Shown here: positions 30,031 through 41,097 of the stretch, piece by piece
How positions within the stretch are numbered: position 1 is the first letter of the stretch
How the letters are laid out: the number at the start of each line of letters is the position of its first letter
Notes under the pieces: model-generated
What the model was told of the DNA's origin: nothing
Seen by the model: only the letters and a program-made list of their open reading frames with translations
Database searches by the model: none
Made by a program: the position numbers and the translations under genes
Source of the DNA: Corynebacterium coyleae
Lineage (GTDB): Bacteria; Actinomycetota; Actinomycetes; Mycobacteriales; Mycobacteriaceae
Direction of reading: 5' to 3'
DNA length: 64,000 nucleotides
NCBI RefSeq assembly: GCF_030408635.1
Contig: NZ_CP047198.1
Span: 1,116,001 to 1,180,000 of the forward strand

Positions 30031-31533
30031 ATGACTGCCTACGATCTGATGGATTACGACGAGGTACTGGAAAAGTACGACCCGGTTATGGGGCTTGAGG
30101 TGCACGTCGAGCTCGCTACTGAGACGAAGATGTTCTCCACGGCCTCTGCCCACTTCGGTGCGGAGCCGAACTCCAACGTTGACCCGGTTTCGCTCGGCCT
30201 GCCGGGCGCACTGCCGGTGGTCAACGCCAAGGGTGTGGAGTGGGCAATCAAGATCGGCCTGGCGCTGAATTGCAAGATTGCGGAGTCATCCCGCTTCGCG
30301 CGTAAGAACTACTTCTACCCGGACCAGCCGAAGAACTACCAGATCTCCCAGTATGACGAGCCGATTGCGTACGACGGCTACCTGGACGTCGTGCTCGAGG
30401 ACGGCACCGAGTGGCGTGTGGAAATCGAACGCGCACACATGGAGGAGGACACCGGCAAGCTCACCCACCTGGGCTCCGCGTCCGGTCGTATTACTGGCGC
30501 GACCGCTTCGCTCGTGGACTGCAACCGTGCCGGCGTGCCCCTGATTGAGATCGTGACCAAGCCGATCATCGGCGCTGGCGAGCGCGCCCCGGAGGTGGCG
30601 AAGGCATACGTCGGTGCTCTGCGCGAACTGGTCAAGGCGCTCGGTGTTTCCGACGCTCGTATGGACCAGGGCAGCATGCGTTGTGACGCCAACGTGTCGC
30701 TTCGCCCAGTCGGCCAGGAAGAGTTCGGTACCCGCACCGAGACCAAGAACATCAACTCCCTGAAGTCGGTCGAGCAGGCCGTGCGCTTTGAGATGCAGCG
30801 CCAGGCTGCCGCGTTGGAAAACGGCGAGGAGATCGTCCAGGAGACCCGCCACTACCAGGAGAAGGACGGCTCCACCTCGAAGGGACGTCCGAAGGAAGAG
30901 GCATCCGACTACCGCTACTTCAACGACCCGGACCTGCCGCCGGTGATCGCGAAGCCGGAGTGGGTTGAGGAAATCCGTGCGACCCTGCCCGAGTTGCCGT
31001 GGGTGCGCCGCGCTCGCATCCAGGAGGAGTGGCAGCTGCCGGAGAAGGAGTTCCGTGACCTGGTCAACGCTGGTGCGCTGGATCTCATCGTGGACACAGT
31101 GGAAGCTGGCACGACCCCGGACGAGGCTCGTTCCTGGTGGGTGTCCTACATCGCGGGCAAGGCCAATGAAGCAGGCAAAGACCTGGACGCGCTTGGCGTT
31201 ACCCCGAACGACGTCGCACGCGTGGTTGCGTTGGTCAAGGAGGGCAAGCTGACCACCAAGCTCGGCCGCCAGGCGATCGACGGTGTGATTGAGGGGGACG
31301 GCAACGTTGATGAGGTCGTCGCAAAGCGTGGGCTTGAGGTCGTGCGCGACGACGGCGCTATCGAGAAGGCTGTCGACGACGCACTTGCCGCCAACCCAGA
31401 CATCGTGGAGAAGTACCGCGCAGGCAACAAGAAGGTCACCGGCGCAATCGTCGGCGCCGTAATGAAGGCCACCCAGGGTAAGGCAGACCCGGGCCAGGTC
31501 AACCAGCTCATCGCGAAGAAACTCGCGGAGTAA
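30031..31533 (+). CDS. gatB: Asp/Glu-tRNA amidotransferase subunit B
   Basis: It is the kinase/tRNA-binding subunit of GatCAB. The 500-residue protein has [10 protein letters not shown], the [16 protein letters not shown] block, GAERAPE-like and [12 protein letters not shown] motifs, and a YqeY-like C-terminal tail domain. An ATG at 30022 overlaps TAGAAT (30018-30023); this box is exactly 7 nt before the second ATG at 30031, so 30031 is the more likely leaderless start. A strong terminator follows. Confidence 0.95.
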   Translation: MTAYDLMDYDEVLEKYDPVMGLEVHVELATETKMFSTASAHFGAEPNSNVDPVSLGLPGALPVVNAKGVEWAIKIGLALNCKIAESSRFARKNYFYPDQPKNYQISQYDEPIAYDGYLDVVLEDGTEWRVEIERAHMEEDTGKLTHLGSASGRITGATASLVDCNRAGVPLIEIVTKPIIGAGERAPEVAKAYVGALRELVKALGVSDARMDQGSMRCDANVSLRPVGQEEFGTRTETKNINSLKSVEQAVRFEMQRQAAALENGEEIVQETRHYQEKDGSTSKGRPKEEASDYRYFNDPDLPPVIAKPEWVEEIRATLPELPWVRRARIQEEWQLPEKEFRDLVNAGALDLIVDTVEAGTTPDEARSWWVSYIAGKANEAGKDLDALGVTPNDVARVVALVKEGKLTTKLGRQAIDGVIEGDGNVDEVVAKRGLEVVRDDGAIEKAVDDALAANPDIVEKYRAGNKKVTGAIVGAVMKATQGKADPGQVNQLIAKKLAE

Positions 31534-31552
31534 CCTTCAGCGAAGCACCACA

Positions 31553-31595
31553 CAGCCGGCCCCGACTGATGTACGGGGCCGGCTGGTTCTTCTTT
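31553..31595 (+). terminator. Intrinsic terminator after gatB
   Basis: A 12-bp perfect stem CAGCCGGCCCCG (31553-31564) / CGGGGCCGGCTG (31574-31585) with a 9-nt loop, followed by the T-rich GTTCTTCTTT. Confidence 0.85.
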
Positions 31596-31629
31596 GGTGA
31601 GTTGTAGGTAATGGTAACAATGCATATCC

Positions 31630-31647
31630 TGTAGGTACGTACCTGCA
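31630..31647. promoter_or_regulatory. Palindromic operator of the toxin-antitoxin operon
   Basis: TGTAGGTACGTACCTGCA is an 18-bp palindrome with one mismatched pair, with a perfect 12-bp core AGGTACGTACCT (31633-31644). It lies between a TATCCT -10 candidate (31625-31630) and the GGGAGG ribosome site, as expected for Phd-type autorepression. Confidence 0.65.
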
Positions 31648-31659
31648 GGGAGGTGTGTT

Positions 31660-31902
31660 ATGACCGCTATTTCCGCCAGAGAATTCAATCGGGATGTCAG
31701 TGCCGCGAAGCGCGCCGCGCTCGATCACCCTGTGATCATTACTGATCGTGGGGAGCCGTCACACGTTCTGCTGTCGATCGACGACTATCGTCGGCTCTCA
31801 TCGTCAGAAACTGGGTGGGTAAAAGCAGTTCAAATGAAGGATGAAGATATAGAATTCGACCCTCCACGAGCTGAATTTAAAGTGCGGAGTCTCGACCTGT
31901 GA
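31660..31902 (+). CDS. Phd/YefM-family antitoxin
   Basis: The 80-residue antitoxin has the Phd DNA-binding fold: TAISAREFNRDVSAAKRAA, then PVIITDRGEPSHVLLSIDDYRRL. The C-terminal acidic tail would bind the toxin. A GGGAGG site lies upstream. Its TGA stop overlaps the toxin GTG start (GTGA), giving coupled translation. Confidence 0.88.
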   Translation: MTAISAREFNRDVSAAKRAALDHPVIITDRGEPSHVLLSIDDYRRLSSSETGWVKAVQMKDEDIEFDPPRAEFKVRSLDL

Positions 31903-32318
31903 GGTATTTATTCGATACCAACGTTATTAGTGAGCTGCGGAAGCCGCCCGGCCGAGTGAATCCTCGAGTGGCGAGTTGGGCCGACAACCTGGCAGAGGGA
32001 AACGTATACATCTCTTCCATCTCAGTTTTTGAGATCGAAAGAGGAATTCTGCTCAAGCAACGTACGGATCCAGTGCAGGCTGAAAGGTTGCGCGACTGGT
32101 TCAATGGTCAAGTTAAAGTTCAATTCAAAGGGCGCATTCTTCCTTTTGATGAGGACGTAGCCTCTGTGGCGGCTGCGATGCACGTCCCAGACCCGAAAGT
32201 GACTGCGGATTCTTTTATCGCTGCTACCGCTCAAGTACATAGCCTTATCGTTGCGACACGGAATACCCCTGGCTTTGAGTCGATGGGCGTTGAGCTAGTT
32301 AATCCCTGGGAGATGTAA
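31899..32318 (+). CDS. PIN-domain toxin (VapC-like ribonuclease)
   Basis: The 139-residue PIN protein has the acidic metal-binding residues Asp6 (LFDTNVISEL), Glu45 (ISVFEIERG) and Asp104 (TADSFIAATA), plus the RNTPGF end motif. It should cut RNA, often tRNA, unless bound by the Phd-type antitoxin. A GTG start at 31899 overlaps the antitoxin stop. The codon use looks less GC-rich than that of the neighbouring gatB, which is consistent with acquisition. Confidence 0.88.
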   Translation: MRYLFDTNVISELRKPPGRVNPRVASWADNLAEGNVYISSISVFEIERGILLKQRTDPVQAERLRDWFNGQVKVQFKGRILPFDEDVASVAAAMHVPDPKVTADSFIAATAQVHSLIVATRNTPGFESMGVELVNPWEM

Positions 32319-32333
32319 CCACGAAACGCGAAA

Positions 32334-32363
32334 GCCCCGGCCAGTGTGGTGGATGGCCGGGGC
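32334..32363 (-). terminator. Intrinsic terminator between the toxin gene and the YkvI-like gene
   Basis: A 10-bp stem GCCCCGGCCA (32334-32343) / TGGCCGGGGC (32354-32363). Read on the minus strand it is followed by TTTCGCGTTT, so it mainly terminates the YkvI-like gene; it may also stop toxin transcripts. Confidence 0.75.
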
Positions 32364-32386
32364 GGGGGAGTCGTCGTCAAGCAGTG

Positions 32387-33790
32387 CTACTTGTTTTGAG
32401 GCTTGACGGCCGGGAACTCGCCAGTCTTGTACATCTCCTCGTAGGACTTCCAGTGGATTTCGTCGCCCGGGGTATCGGGTGCGCCCTCGTAGGACTCAGA
32501 CTCCGGATCGAGCGCAGGCACGTCCGCGATATCGAATTCGCTGGAAGAGTCCGCGTGCAGATCCGCAGCAACCTCTTCCTGGACGGACTGCCACAGGTCT
32601 TGGCCGCCCATGTGGGAATCGCCGGTGAGCTCGTCGACTTCGTTGCGCTCGGCGCGGGTCAGCGGCTCGCCTTCCGGATCGAGCGCGGTCTCGGCAAGCT
32701 CTGCAAGACGCTCGCGGCGTCCCGTCTCCTCCTGGATGTTCTTGCGGTCGCGGAACCAAGCCACACCCATAGCAATGCCAAGGGCAAGACCGAGGTAGCC
32801 CAGAACTGGGTAAACCCAACCGAGCAGGTCAGCGAAGCCAATGAAGGACAGGGCGTAGCCGACGAGAACCGCCGCGAAGTAGTACGGGCGGAACTTGCCC
32901 GGCTTGTCGTGGCTGAGGCGACGACCGCTGGCGTAGAACATGCCGACGGCGGTGTTGTAAATCATCAGGTAGATGACAATGGAGACGAACACGCCCACTG
33001 CCGGGTGCATGTTGTCGAAGACCATCAGCAGCGGCATGTCTGCGTCCATCACGTCTGCCATGTTGCAGAACAGAATGAACGTGAGGATCAGCAGCAAAAC
33101 AGCGAACATAATGCCGCCCAGCAGGCCACCCTTACCGGCCTGTGCAGGGTTCATGTGGGAGCCAGCAAAGACGAGCATCATGGAAACGTCCATGATCATG
33201 ACCAGGGTTGCGTAGTTCAACGCGGTGATCAGCCAGTTACCAAACGTGCCTGATGCGCTTTGGTTCTGCTGTGCAATCTCGTTGATGTATCCGAAGTCGG
33301 ACGGGATGTTCGTCAGTGTGATCACAAACGCGGCGAGCAGGCAGATGATCAGCAGCGGCGTGATGAAGGAGAAAACGTTCGTGAGCCTGTCGATGTCAAG
33401 AAGACCGGACAGGAGCAGCAGCACAACCATGATGGTCGATCCGGCCCAAGTTGGCAGGCCGAATTGTTGCTCGAGGTTCGCGCCAGCACCGGCGACCATG
33501 ACGAAGCCGATGCAGAACAGCGTGAACACGGTGGTGATGTCCATGTATTTAGCAATCCACGGACGCGAGACACTCTTGAACACGGCACTGTGGTCATCGG
33601 CCATGTAGTAGGAGCCGAGCTGGTAGACCCAGCCACTGAAGATTGCGATCGCGGCACCTGCGATGGCGGCGCCGATGATGCCCTTGTAGCCGAAGGCGAG
33701 GAAGTACTGGATGACTTCCTGCCCGGAGGCAAAACCGGCGCCGACAGTCAGGCCCACGAGCGCGAGGGCGACTTTGAGCGTCTTACACAT
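32387..33790 (-). CDS. YkvI-like membrane protein (LeuT-fold transporter relative)
   Basis: The 467-residue protein has about ten transmembrane helices followed by a ~110-residue acidic cytoplasmic tail. The N-terminal LTVGAGFASGQEVIQYF is the unwound-helix signature of the YkvI family, which is distantly related to amino acid transporters. I start it at the ATG at 33790 with AAGGAA upstream; a TTG directly before it (33793) is possible. Substrate unknown. Confidence 0.8.
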   Translation of the reverse strand: MCKTLKVALALVGLTVGAGFASGQEVIQYFLAFGYKGIIGAAIAGAAIAIFSGWVYQLGSYYMADDHSAVFKSVSRPWIAKYMDITTVFTLFCIGFVMVAGAGANLEQQFGLPTWAGSTIMVVLLLLSGLLDIDRLTNVFSFITPLLIICLLAAFVITLTNIPSDFGYINEIAQQNQSASGTFGNWLITALNYATLVMIMDVSMMLVFAGSHMNPAQAGKGGLLGGIMFAVLLLILTFILFCNMADVMDADMPLLMVFDNMHPAVGVFVSIVIYLMIYNTAVGMFYASGRRLSHDKPGKFRPYYFAAVLVGYALSFIGFADLLGWVYPVLGYLGLALGIAMGVAWFRDRKNIQEETGRRERLAELAETALDPEGEPLTRAERNEVDELTGDSHMGGQDLWQSVQEEVAADLHADSSSEFDIADVPALDPESESYEGAPDTPGDEIHWKSYEEMYKTGEFPAVKPQNK

Positions 33791-33948
33791 CAATAAACAT
33801 TCCTTATATAAATCTGCGTAAAAAGTTTAGAACGGGTTGTAGGGTAACACCATTACACGGGCTTGGCTAACTAGGTTTGTTGACATCGGTGCAGCGCACC
33901 CCGGCGAGTTGACAAATCACAGCGAAGTTTTCGCCTAAGTTGTAGGCC

Positions 33949-34818
33949 ATGGCTAAAAATCCACGCGATCTCACACCCGACGATCTGAACAACCTGGAAA
34001 ACGTCGCTGACGTGCCCGAATACAAGGGGGATGCTGCGACGGAGATTTTTCCGCAGACTTCCCAGACGGGCGACGAGGTGCGCCTGAGTGCCGATAAGGC
34101 AGCACAAGCCTCTGCGCCGTCCGCAGGCTCTACTGCGGTCCCCTCGGCGTCTGCATACTCATCCGACCCGGCACCGGTGACATCCGCGTTCATCCGTGAA
34201 TCTGAAACCATCGCACCGGCAGCCCCCGCAACCTATGCGGAGGAGCCGGTCGAGCCGGTTGCGGTGGATCCGGCACCGGTTGCAGTAGAGGAGGAAGACG
34301 CCCGCCGTGGCACGACTGATTTCGGCTTGCTGCTGCTGCGTCTGTTCCTCGGCGCGTACCTGATTATTGATTCCGTCGCAGTGTTCTTCCGACTCGGCGG
34401 CAACGACGGTATCGCCGGCCTAGAAAATGCATTCGCCAACTACCCGTACGGCAACGGCCTGGCTGTTGTTGTTCCCACCCTCGAACTCACGGCCGGCGTG
34501 TTCTTGGTCCTTGGTCTGCTCGGACCGATTGCGGCAGCTGTGGCGATCGCCGTCACCGGTTTTTTGGCGCTGCACGCATTCAACGGTCAGACGGACGGCT
34601 TCAACGTCTTCGCCTGGACGCCGGAAACGTGGGTGCCGGTCATGCTGCTGGCAGTGTCGCTCGCAGTGCAGTTCACCGGTCCGGGCCGCTACGGTATCGA
34701 CGCCTCGCGCGGTTGGGCGAAGCGTCCGCTGGCATCGTCCTGGATCTGCGCCATTGTGGGTCTTGCCGCAGCAGGTGCGGCGTGGTGGTTCGGCACCGGG
34801 ATTAACCCGTTTGCCTAA
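33949..34818 (+). CDS. DoxX-family membrane protein with long disordered N-terminus
   Basis: Residues 1-120 are acidic, Ala/Pro/Glu-rich and probably disordered. A DoxX domain with four transmembrane helices follows (LLLLRLFLGAYLIIDSV ... LELTAGVFLVLGLLGP), then a fifth helix near the C-terminus. DoxX proteins are linked to redox and thiol-stress membrane complexes; the role here is unknown. TAAGTT (33936-33941) is 7 nt before the ATG, and TTGACA occurs at 33880 and 33909. It is convergent with ilvD. Confidence 0.8.
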   Translation: MAKNPRDLTPDDLNNLENVADVPEYKGDAATEIFPQTSQTGDEVRLSADKAAQASAPSAGSTAVPSASAYSSDPAPVTSAFIRESETIAPAAPATYAEEPVEPVAVDPAPVAVEEEDARRGTTDFGLLLLRLFLGAYLIIDSVAVFFRLGGNDGIAGLENAFANYPYGNGLAVVVPTLELTAGVFLVLGLLGPIAAAVAIAVTGFLALHAFNGQTDGFNVFAWTPETWVPVMLLAVSLAVQFTGPGRYGIDASRGWAKRPLASSWICAIVGLAAAGAAWWFGTGINPFA

Positions 34819-34836
34819 ACCACACGCACGCTGCGT

Positions 34837-36675
34837 TTAGTCCACTTGGCGGACGGCGCCCTTGTCGGCGCTGGTTGCCATCTTGGCGTATGCACGCAAA
34901 GCCTTCGAAACCTCACGGACACGGTTCGGTGTCCAGGGGTTGTCGGAGGCTTCCATAGCTTCACGGCGCTTTTCCAACTCTGCTTCCGGCACATCCAGCT
35001 TCAGTTCGCGGTTGGACACGGAGATGGCGATGGTGTCGCCGTTTTCGATGAGGCCGATCAGGCCGCCTGCGGCAGCTTCGGGGGAGATGTGGCCAATGGA
35101 CAGACCGGAGGTGCCTCCGGAGAAGCGACCGTCGGTGATCAGTGCGCACTTCTTGCCCAGGCCAGCGCCTTTGAGGAATGACGTCGGGTGGAGCATTTCC
35201 TGCATGCCCGGTCCACCTGCTGGACCCTCGTAGCGGATGACCACAACCTCGCCTTCGAGCACCTCGCGGTTGAGGATCATGGACACAGCTTGCTCTTGCG
35301 AATCGACGACGCGTGCTGGACCGGTGAACTCCCACAAGCCTTCTTCGACGCCTGCGGTTTTCAGGATGGCGCCGTCCGGGGCTAGGTTGCCGCGCAAGAC
35401 GACAAGGCCGCCGTCGGAGGTAAACGGGTGCTCGACGTCGTGGATGACGCCATTTTTCGCATCCGTATCCAGGCTTTCCCAGCGCGCGCTTTGTGAGAAT
35501 GCCTTCGTGGTGCGCTCACCGCCCGGTGCGGCGTGGAAGAGCTCGAGCGCTTCCTCGGTAGCGCTTCCGCCGCGGATGTCCCAGTCTGCGAGCCATTGGC
35601 TTAGCGACGAGTACGTGATCGAATGCACATCATCATGCAGCAATCCAGCGCGGTGGAGCTCACCCAGGATGGCTGGGATGCCACCTGCGCGATGGACATC
35701 CTCGACGTGTGCCTCACCGTTCGGGGCAACCTTGGACAGGCAGGGGATCTTGTGTGACAGATCGTCGATATCTGCCAGGTCGAAGTCGATTTCACCTTCT
35801 TGGGCTGCGGCCAGGATGTGCAGGATGGTGTTGGTGGAACCACCCATTGCCATGTCGAGCGCCATGGCGTTGCGGAATGCATGGACGTTGGCCACGTTGC
35901 GGGGCAGGACGGATTCGTCGCCCTGGCCGTAGTAGCGCTCGCAAAGGTCCATGATGGTCTGGCCAGCGCGCTCGAAGAGTTCGCGGCGTGCGGTGTGGGT
36001 TGCCAGGGTGGTGCCGTTGCCCGGCAGTGACAAGCCAAGTGCTTCGGTGAGGCAGTTCATGGAATTAGCGGTGAACATGCCGGAGCAGGAACCACAGGTG
36101 GGGCAGGCGTTGTTGGCGATACTGTCGAGCTCGTCGTCGCTGACGTCGTTGTTAGCGGAAAGCGCGATGGCGTCGATGAGGTCGGACTTCGGCTTAGTCA
36201 CACCGCCGACAGAAAACGCCTTGCCGGCCTCCATCGGGCCACCGGAGACAAAGACGGCGGGGATGTTCAGACGCATTGCGGCGTTGAGCATGCCTGGTGT
36301 GATCTTGTCGCAGTTGGAGATACACACCATGGCATCCACGGTGTGGGCGTTGACCATGTACTCCACCGAGTCGGTGATGATCTCGCGCGAGGGCAACGAA
36401 TACAGCATGCCGGAGTGGCCCATGGCGATGCCGTCGTCGACCGCGATGGTGTTGAACTCCTTGGGTACGCCGCCTGCGGCGCGGACAGCGTCGGCCACGA
36501 TGTCACCAACAAGTTTCAGGTGAACGTGGCCAGGCACGAACTGCGTGTAGGAGTTCACGATGGCAACGATGGGTTTGCCAAACTCGTGCTCGCCGGTGCC
36601 TGTAGCGCGCCACAGGGCGCGGGCTCCGGCTGCTTGGCGGCCAACGGTGGTGACACGTGAGCGAAGGGGGATCAC
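34837..36675 (-). CDS. ilvD: Dihydroxy-acid dehydratase
   Basis: It makes the 2-keto acids of valine and isoleucine from the dihydroxy acids and needs an Fe-S cluster. The 612-residue protein has the cluster cysteines in [11 protein letters not shown] and [11 protein letters not shown] and the Mg-binding DDG in [10 protein letters not shown]. The GTG start at 36675 has AAGGAG 8 nt upstream, overlapping the end of the PH-domain gene, so the two are one operon. It lies next to ilvBNC but on the other strand. Confidence 0.96.
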   Translation of the reverse strand: MIPLRSRVTTVGRQAAGARALWRATGTGEHEFGKPIVAIVNSYTQFVPGHVHLKLVGDIVADAVRAAGGVPKEFNTIAVDDGIAMGHSGMLYSLPSREIITDSVEYMVNAHTVDAMVCISNCDKITPGMLNAAMRLNIPAVFVSGGPMEAGKAFSVGGVTKPKSDLIDAIALSANNDVSDDELDSIANNACPTCGSCSGMFTANSMNCLTEALGLSLPGNGTTLATHTARRELFERAGQTIMDLCERYYGQGDESVLPRNVANVHAFRNAMALDMAMGGSTNTILHILAAAQEGEIDFDLADIDDLSHKIPCLSKVAPNGEAHVEDVHRAGGIPAILGELHRAGLLHDDVHSITYSSLSQWLADWDIRGGSATEEALELFHAAPGGERTTKAFSQSARWESLDTDAKNGVIHDVEHPFTSDGGLVVLRGNLAPDGAILKTAGVEEGLWEFTGPARVVDSQEQAVSMILNREVLEGEVVVIRYEGPAGGPGMQEMLHPTSFLKGAGLGKKCALITDGRFSGGTSGLSIGHISPEAAAGGLIGLIENGDTIAISVSNRELKLDVPEAELEKRREAMEASDNPWTPNRVREVSKALRAYAKMATSADKGAVRQVD

Positions 36676-36678
36676 GGT

Positions 36679-37224
36679 TTACTCCTTAGGTTCGTTCGCG
36701 GACGGGCGAGGTCCCGGCAGATCGGGGTGTTCTGCGAGGTAGGCATCGTATTCCTCGCGGGTAAGCAGGATGCGGTCGCCGTCTTTATCAATGATTTCGT
36801 ACTTGCCGTCTGCTGCTTGCTCGGCGGATGCAATGACGTCTGTAATTCGTCCTCCGGATGCCTCGGCGAGCGCGGGCAATGAGTTGAACGTTACGCCAGG
36901 CAGGGGATACTCGGTGCCGTTTTTTGCAGCGACGCGTGCGGAAGTTCCCTTGAAAGCGATGCCGGCCAGGTCTTCCCAAGGAAGAAAGGTATTTTTGCGA
37001 ACGAGGTAACGGGTTTTAATTCCTTTGTTATCCACTGTGGTGGAGGAGCAGAGTACCCATGCGAGCCACACAATGGGGATAAGAAGGAGCCAAATGAGAT
37101 ATTTCGGCGCCCACATGATGCCCATGAGTGCGATGCCGGTTGCGAGCACGATGGCGAGGATGTGCTCACGGGTTGGTTTAAACACTTTTTGGGTGGTCGG
37201 GGGCGTTCCCTGTGTGGCTGTCAT
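36679..37224 (-). CDS. PH-domain (bacterial PH-like) membrane protein
   Basis: The 181-residue protein has two close transmembrane helices (about residues 22-62), then a bacterial PH-like beta-rich domain (TTVDNKGIKTRYLVRKNTFLPWEDLAGI) and a charged tail rich in Asp/Glu. It is upstream of and coupled to ilvD, as in C. glutamicum as far as I recall. Function unknown. Minus-strand TAGCAT (37233-37238) lies 8 nt before the ATG and inside an inverted repeat. Confidence 0.75.
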   Translation of the reverse strand: MTATQGTPPTTQKVFKPTREHILAIVLATGIALMGIMWAPKYLIWLLLIPIVWLAWVLCSSTTVDNKGIKTRYLVRKNTFLPWEDLAGIAFKGTSARVAAKNGTEYPLPGVTFNSLPALAEASGGRITDVIASAEQAADGKYEIIDKDGDRILLTREEYDAYLAEHPDLPGPRPSANEPKE

Positions 37225-37225
37225 A

Positions 37226-37256
37226 CCCCGGCATGCTAGTCATGTTGATGCCGGGG
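37226..37256. promoter_or_regulatory. Inverted repeat over the promoter of the PH-domain/ilvD operon
   Basis: CCCCGGCAT (37226-37234) and ATGCCGGGG (37248-37256) are 9-bp perfect arms with a 13-nt spacer. One arm lies 1 bp from the start codon, and the -10 candidate is between and across the arms. It looks like an operator; the regulator is unknown. Confidence 0.55.
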
Positions 37257-37343
37257 GAAGTAACGGGATGCGCCGGGGTGTCGTCGATACGCGTGATTTC
37301 TGTGAATAAAAATGCGCGAGGGGTGGGCTGGCTCACTATTGTC

Positions 37344-37400
37344 ATGTACGTGATCAATCAGCGACTTGTAATTATTGTACCCACGCGGCGCTTGCCGTAG
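37344..37400 (+). CDS. ilvB leader peptide (attenuator, 18 aa)
   Basis: The [21 protein letters not shown] has 8 of 18 codons for Val, Ile or Leu, including the cluster LVIIV. It stands 31 nt before a terminator hairpin that precedes ilvB. The ilvBNC operon of C. glutamicum is known to be controlled by such a leader, with a similar C-terminus as I recall it. Stalling at these codons when branched-chain amino acids run short would prevent the terminator. Confidence 0.85.
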   Translation: MYVINQRLVIIVPTRRLP

Positions 37401-37430
37401 CGGGTTCGTTTTACACGCCGCAGACACAAG

Positions 37431-37470
37431 CGCCCTCGAGAGCAAACGCTCACCGGGGGCTTTTATTTTT
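37431..37470 (+). terminator. Attenuator terminator before ilvB
   Basis: An imperfect hairpin: outer arms GCCC/GGGC and inner arms GAGC/GCTC around an AAAC loop (37431-37460), followed by TTTTATTTTT. With the leader peptide it forms the ilvBNC attenuator. Confidence 0.8.
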
Positions 37471-37498
37471 AGGTAATTCGAACACAAGGAGTGCAACG

Positions 37499-39349
37499 GT
37501 GGCAGGTTCACAACCATCCCCGTCGACGGAGAGCAATGGACCGGAGCGGATGAAAGGCGCGGACGCGGTCGTTCGCAGCCTGGAGGAGCTTGGCACGGAA
37601 ATTGTGTTCGGCCTTCCGGGTGGCGCGGTGCTTCCGCTTTACGACGCCCTGTATCGGGCAACGAAACTACGCCACGTGTTGGTGCGCCACGAGCAAGGTG
37701 CGGGCCATGCAGCAGAGGGATACGCGGTGGCCTCGGGAAGGGTCGGCGTTTGCATTGCTACGTCTGGTCCCGGTGCGACGAACTTGGTAACACCGATCGC
37801 GGACGCTTACCTGGACTCGGTGCCGATGGTGGCGATCACGGGCCAGGTTGGCTCGTCGCTTTTGGGTACCGATGCGTTCCAGGAGGCGGACATCCGCGGC
37901 ATCACGATGCCGATTACAAAGCACAACTTCATGGTGACCGACCCGGAGCAGATCCCGTTCGCGCTTGCGGCGGCGTTTCATATTGCCTCGACCGGCCGTC
38001 CAGGCCCAGTGCTCGTGGACATCCCGAAGGATGTGCAGAACGCGGAGATTGAGTTTAAGTGGCCGCCGAAGATCGATTTGGCTGGCTACAAGCCGAACAC
38101 GAAGCCGCACAACCGTCAGATTGCCCAGGCAGCGAAGCTGATTTCTCAGGCGAAGCGTCCGGTGCTTTACATCGGTGGCGGTGTTGTGAAGGCGAATGCG
38201 AACAAGCAGCTGCTCGAGTTTGTTGAGGCGACCGGGATCCCTGTGGCTACGACTTTGATGGCGCTCGGAGCGTTCCCGCAGTCGCACCCGCTGTACCTGG
38301 GTATGCCGGGTATGCACGGTTCGGTACCGGCAGTGGGTTCCTTCCAGGAATCCGACTTGCTCATCGCTGTTGGCACGCGTTTCGACGACCGCGTGACCGG
38401 CGATACCGATACGTTTGCGCCGCACGCCAAGGTCATTCACGCTGACATCGACCCTGCAGAGGTGGGCAAGATCCGCGCGGTGGACGTCCCAATCGTTGGC
38501 GATGCTAAGCGTGTGCTGTCGGAACTGACCGATTACTTTGAGGAATCCGGAAAGACCAAGGCGCCGTCAATCGAGCCGTGGATTGAGCGTCTGCAGGATC
38601 TGAAGCGTCGTTTCCCGCGCGGTTATGACAAGAACGAGGACGGCACGCTCGCTCCGCAGTTTGTGATCGAGACGCTGTCCAAGGCCGCTGGGCCGGACGC
38701 GATTTACTGCTCTGGTGTGGGTCAGCACCAGATGTGGTCTGCGCAGTTTGTGGACTTTGAAACGCCGCGCCACTGGATCAACTCTGGTGGTGCTGGCACG
38801 ATGGGCTTTTCCATTCCGGCTGCGCTCGGTGCGAAGGCAGCGCACCCGGATGCAGAGGTGTGGGCGATCGACGGCGATGGTTGTTTCCAGATGACCAACC
38901 AGGAGATCACCACCGCTGCGCTCGAAGGCTTTCCGATCAAGGTTGCACTGATTAATAACGGCAACCTGGGCATGGTGCGTCAGTGGCAGACGTTGTTCTA
39001 CGACGGCAATTACTCTCACACGAAGTTGGGTGGGGAAACATACGTTCCGGACTTTGTGCAGTTGTCGGAGGCGCTCGGCGCGGTTGCGTTCCGGGTGTCG
39101 AAGGAAGAAGACGTGCTGCCGACGATCCAACGTGCGCGTGAGATCAACGATCGCCCGGTGGTCATTGAGTTCATCGTGGGCGAGGACGCGCAGGTGTGGC
39201 CGATGATCTCTGCGGGCTCGTCGAATAGTGACATTGAGTATGCGCGCGGAATGCGCCCGTTCTTCGATGATGAGGAGTCGGCTGCGGAGTCGCCGCAGGC
39301 AATCAGCGAGGCCATCGAGACCGCTGCGGCGGAGCAGGAAGGGAACTAA
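37499..39349 (+). CDS. ilvB: Acetohydroxyacid synthase large subunit
   Basis: It condenses pyruvate with pyruvate or 2-ketobutyrate using ThDP and FAD. The 616-residue protein has the ThDP glutamate in [18 protein letters not shown]-region RFDDRVTGD and the Mg-ThDP motif [11 protein letters not shown] ... [16 protein letters not shown] start at 37499 has AAGGAG (37486-37491) upstream. ilvN follows after 2 bp. Expression depends on the leader-peptide attenuator. Confidence 0.96.
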   Translation: MAGSQPSPSTESNGPERMKGADAVVRSLEELGTEIVFGLPGGAVLPLYDALYRATKLRHVLVRHEQGAGHAAEGYAVASGRVGVCIATSGPGATNLVTPIADAYLDSVPMVAITGQVGSSLLGTDAFQEADIRGITMPITKHNFMVTDPEQIPFALAAAFHIASTGRPGPVLVDIPKDVQNAEIEFKWPPKIDLAGYKPNTKPHNRQIAQAAKLISQAKRPVLYIGGGVVKANANKQLLEFVEATGIPVATTLMALGAFPQSHPLYLGMPGMHGSVPAVGSFQESDLLIAVGTRFDDRVTGDTDTFAPHAKVIHADIDPAEVGKIRAVDVPIVGDAKRVLSELTDYFEESGKTKAPSIEPWIERLQDLKRRFPRGYDKNEDGTLAPQFVIETLSKAAGPDAIYCSGVGQHQMWSAQFVDFETPRHWINSGGAGTMGFSIPAALGAKAAHPDAEVWAIDGDGCFQMTNQEITTAALEGFPIKVALINNGNLGMVRQWQTLFYDGNYSHTKLGGETYVPDFVQLSEALGAVAFRVSKEEDVLPTIQRAREINDRPVVIEFIVGEDAQVWPMISAGSSNSDIEYARGMRPFFDDEESAAESPQAISEAIETAAAEQEGN

Positions 39350-39351
39350 CA

Positions 39352-40963
<1,612 letters not shown>

Positions 40964-40979
40964 TTCGGTAGGTAAACGT

Positions 40980-41012
40980 AGCCCTCGGATCAATGTGATT
41001 CGAGGGCTTTGT
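40980..41012 (+). terminator. Intrinsic terminator after ilvC
   Basis: AGCCCTCG (40980-40987) and CGAGGGCT (41001-41008) form an 8-bp stem with extra weak pairs in the loop, followed by TTGTC. Confidence 0.75.
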
Positions 41013-41097
41013 CGTGTTGCTCCCGCACAAGCCCGCACGGCAGAGCAAACCCCGCGCCCGGAGAGTGGGTGCGGGGTAGTCGGATCGCGCCGAATAA

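Noticed and set aside
34819-34836. Terminator between the convergent DoxX and ilvD genes
   Set aside because: Only a weak AAAC/GTTT pairing is visible and there is no T-run.
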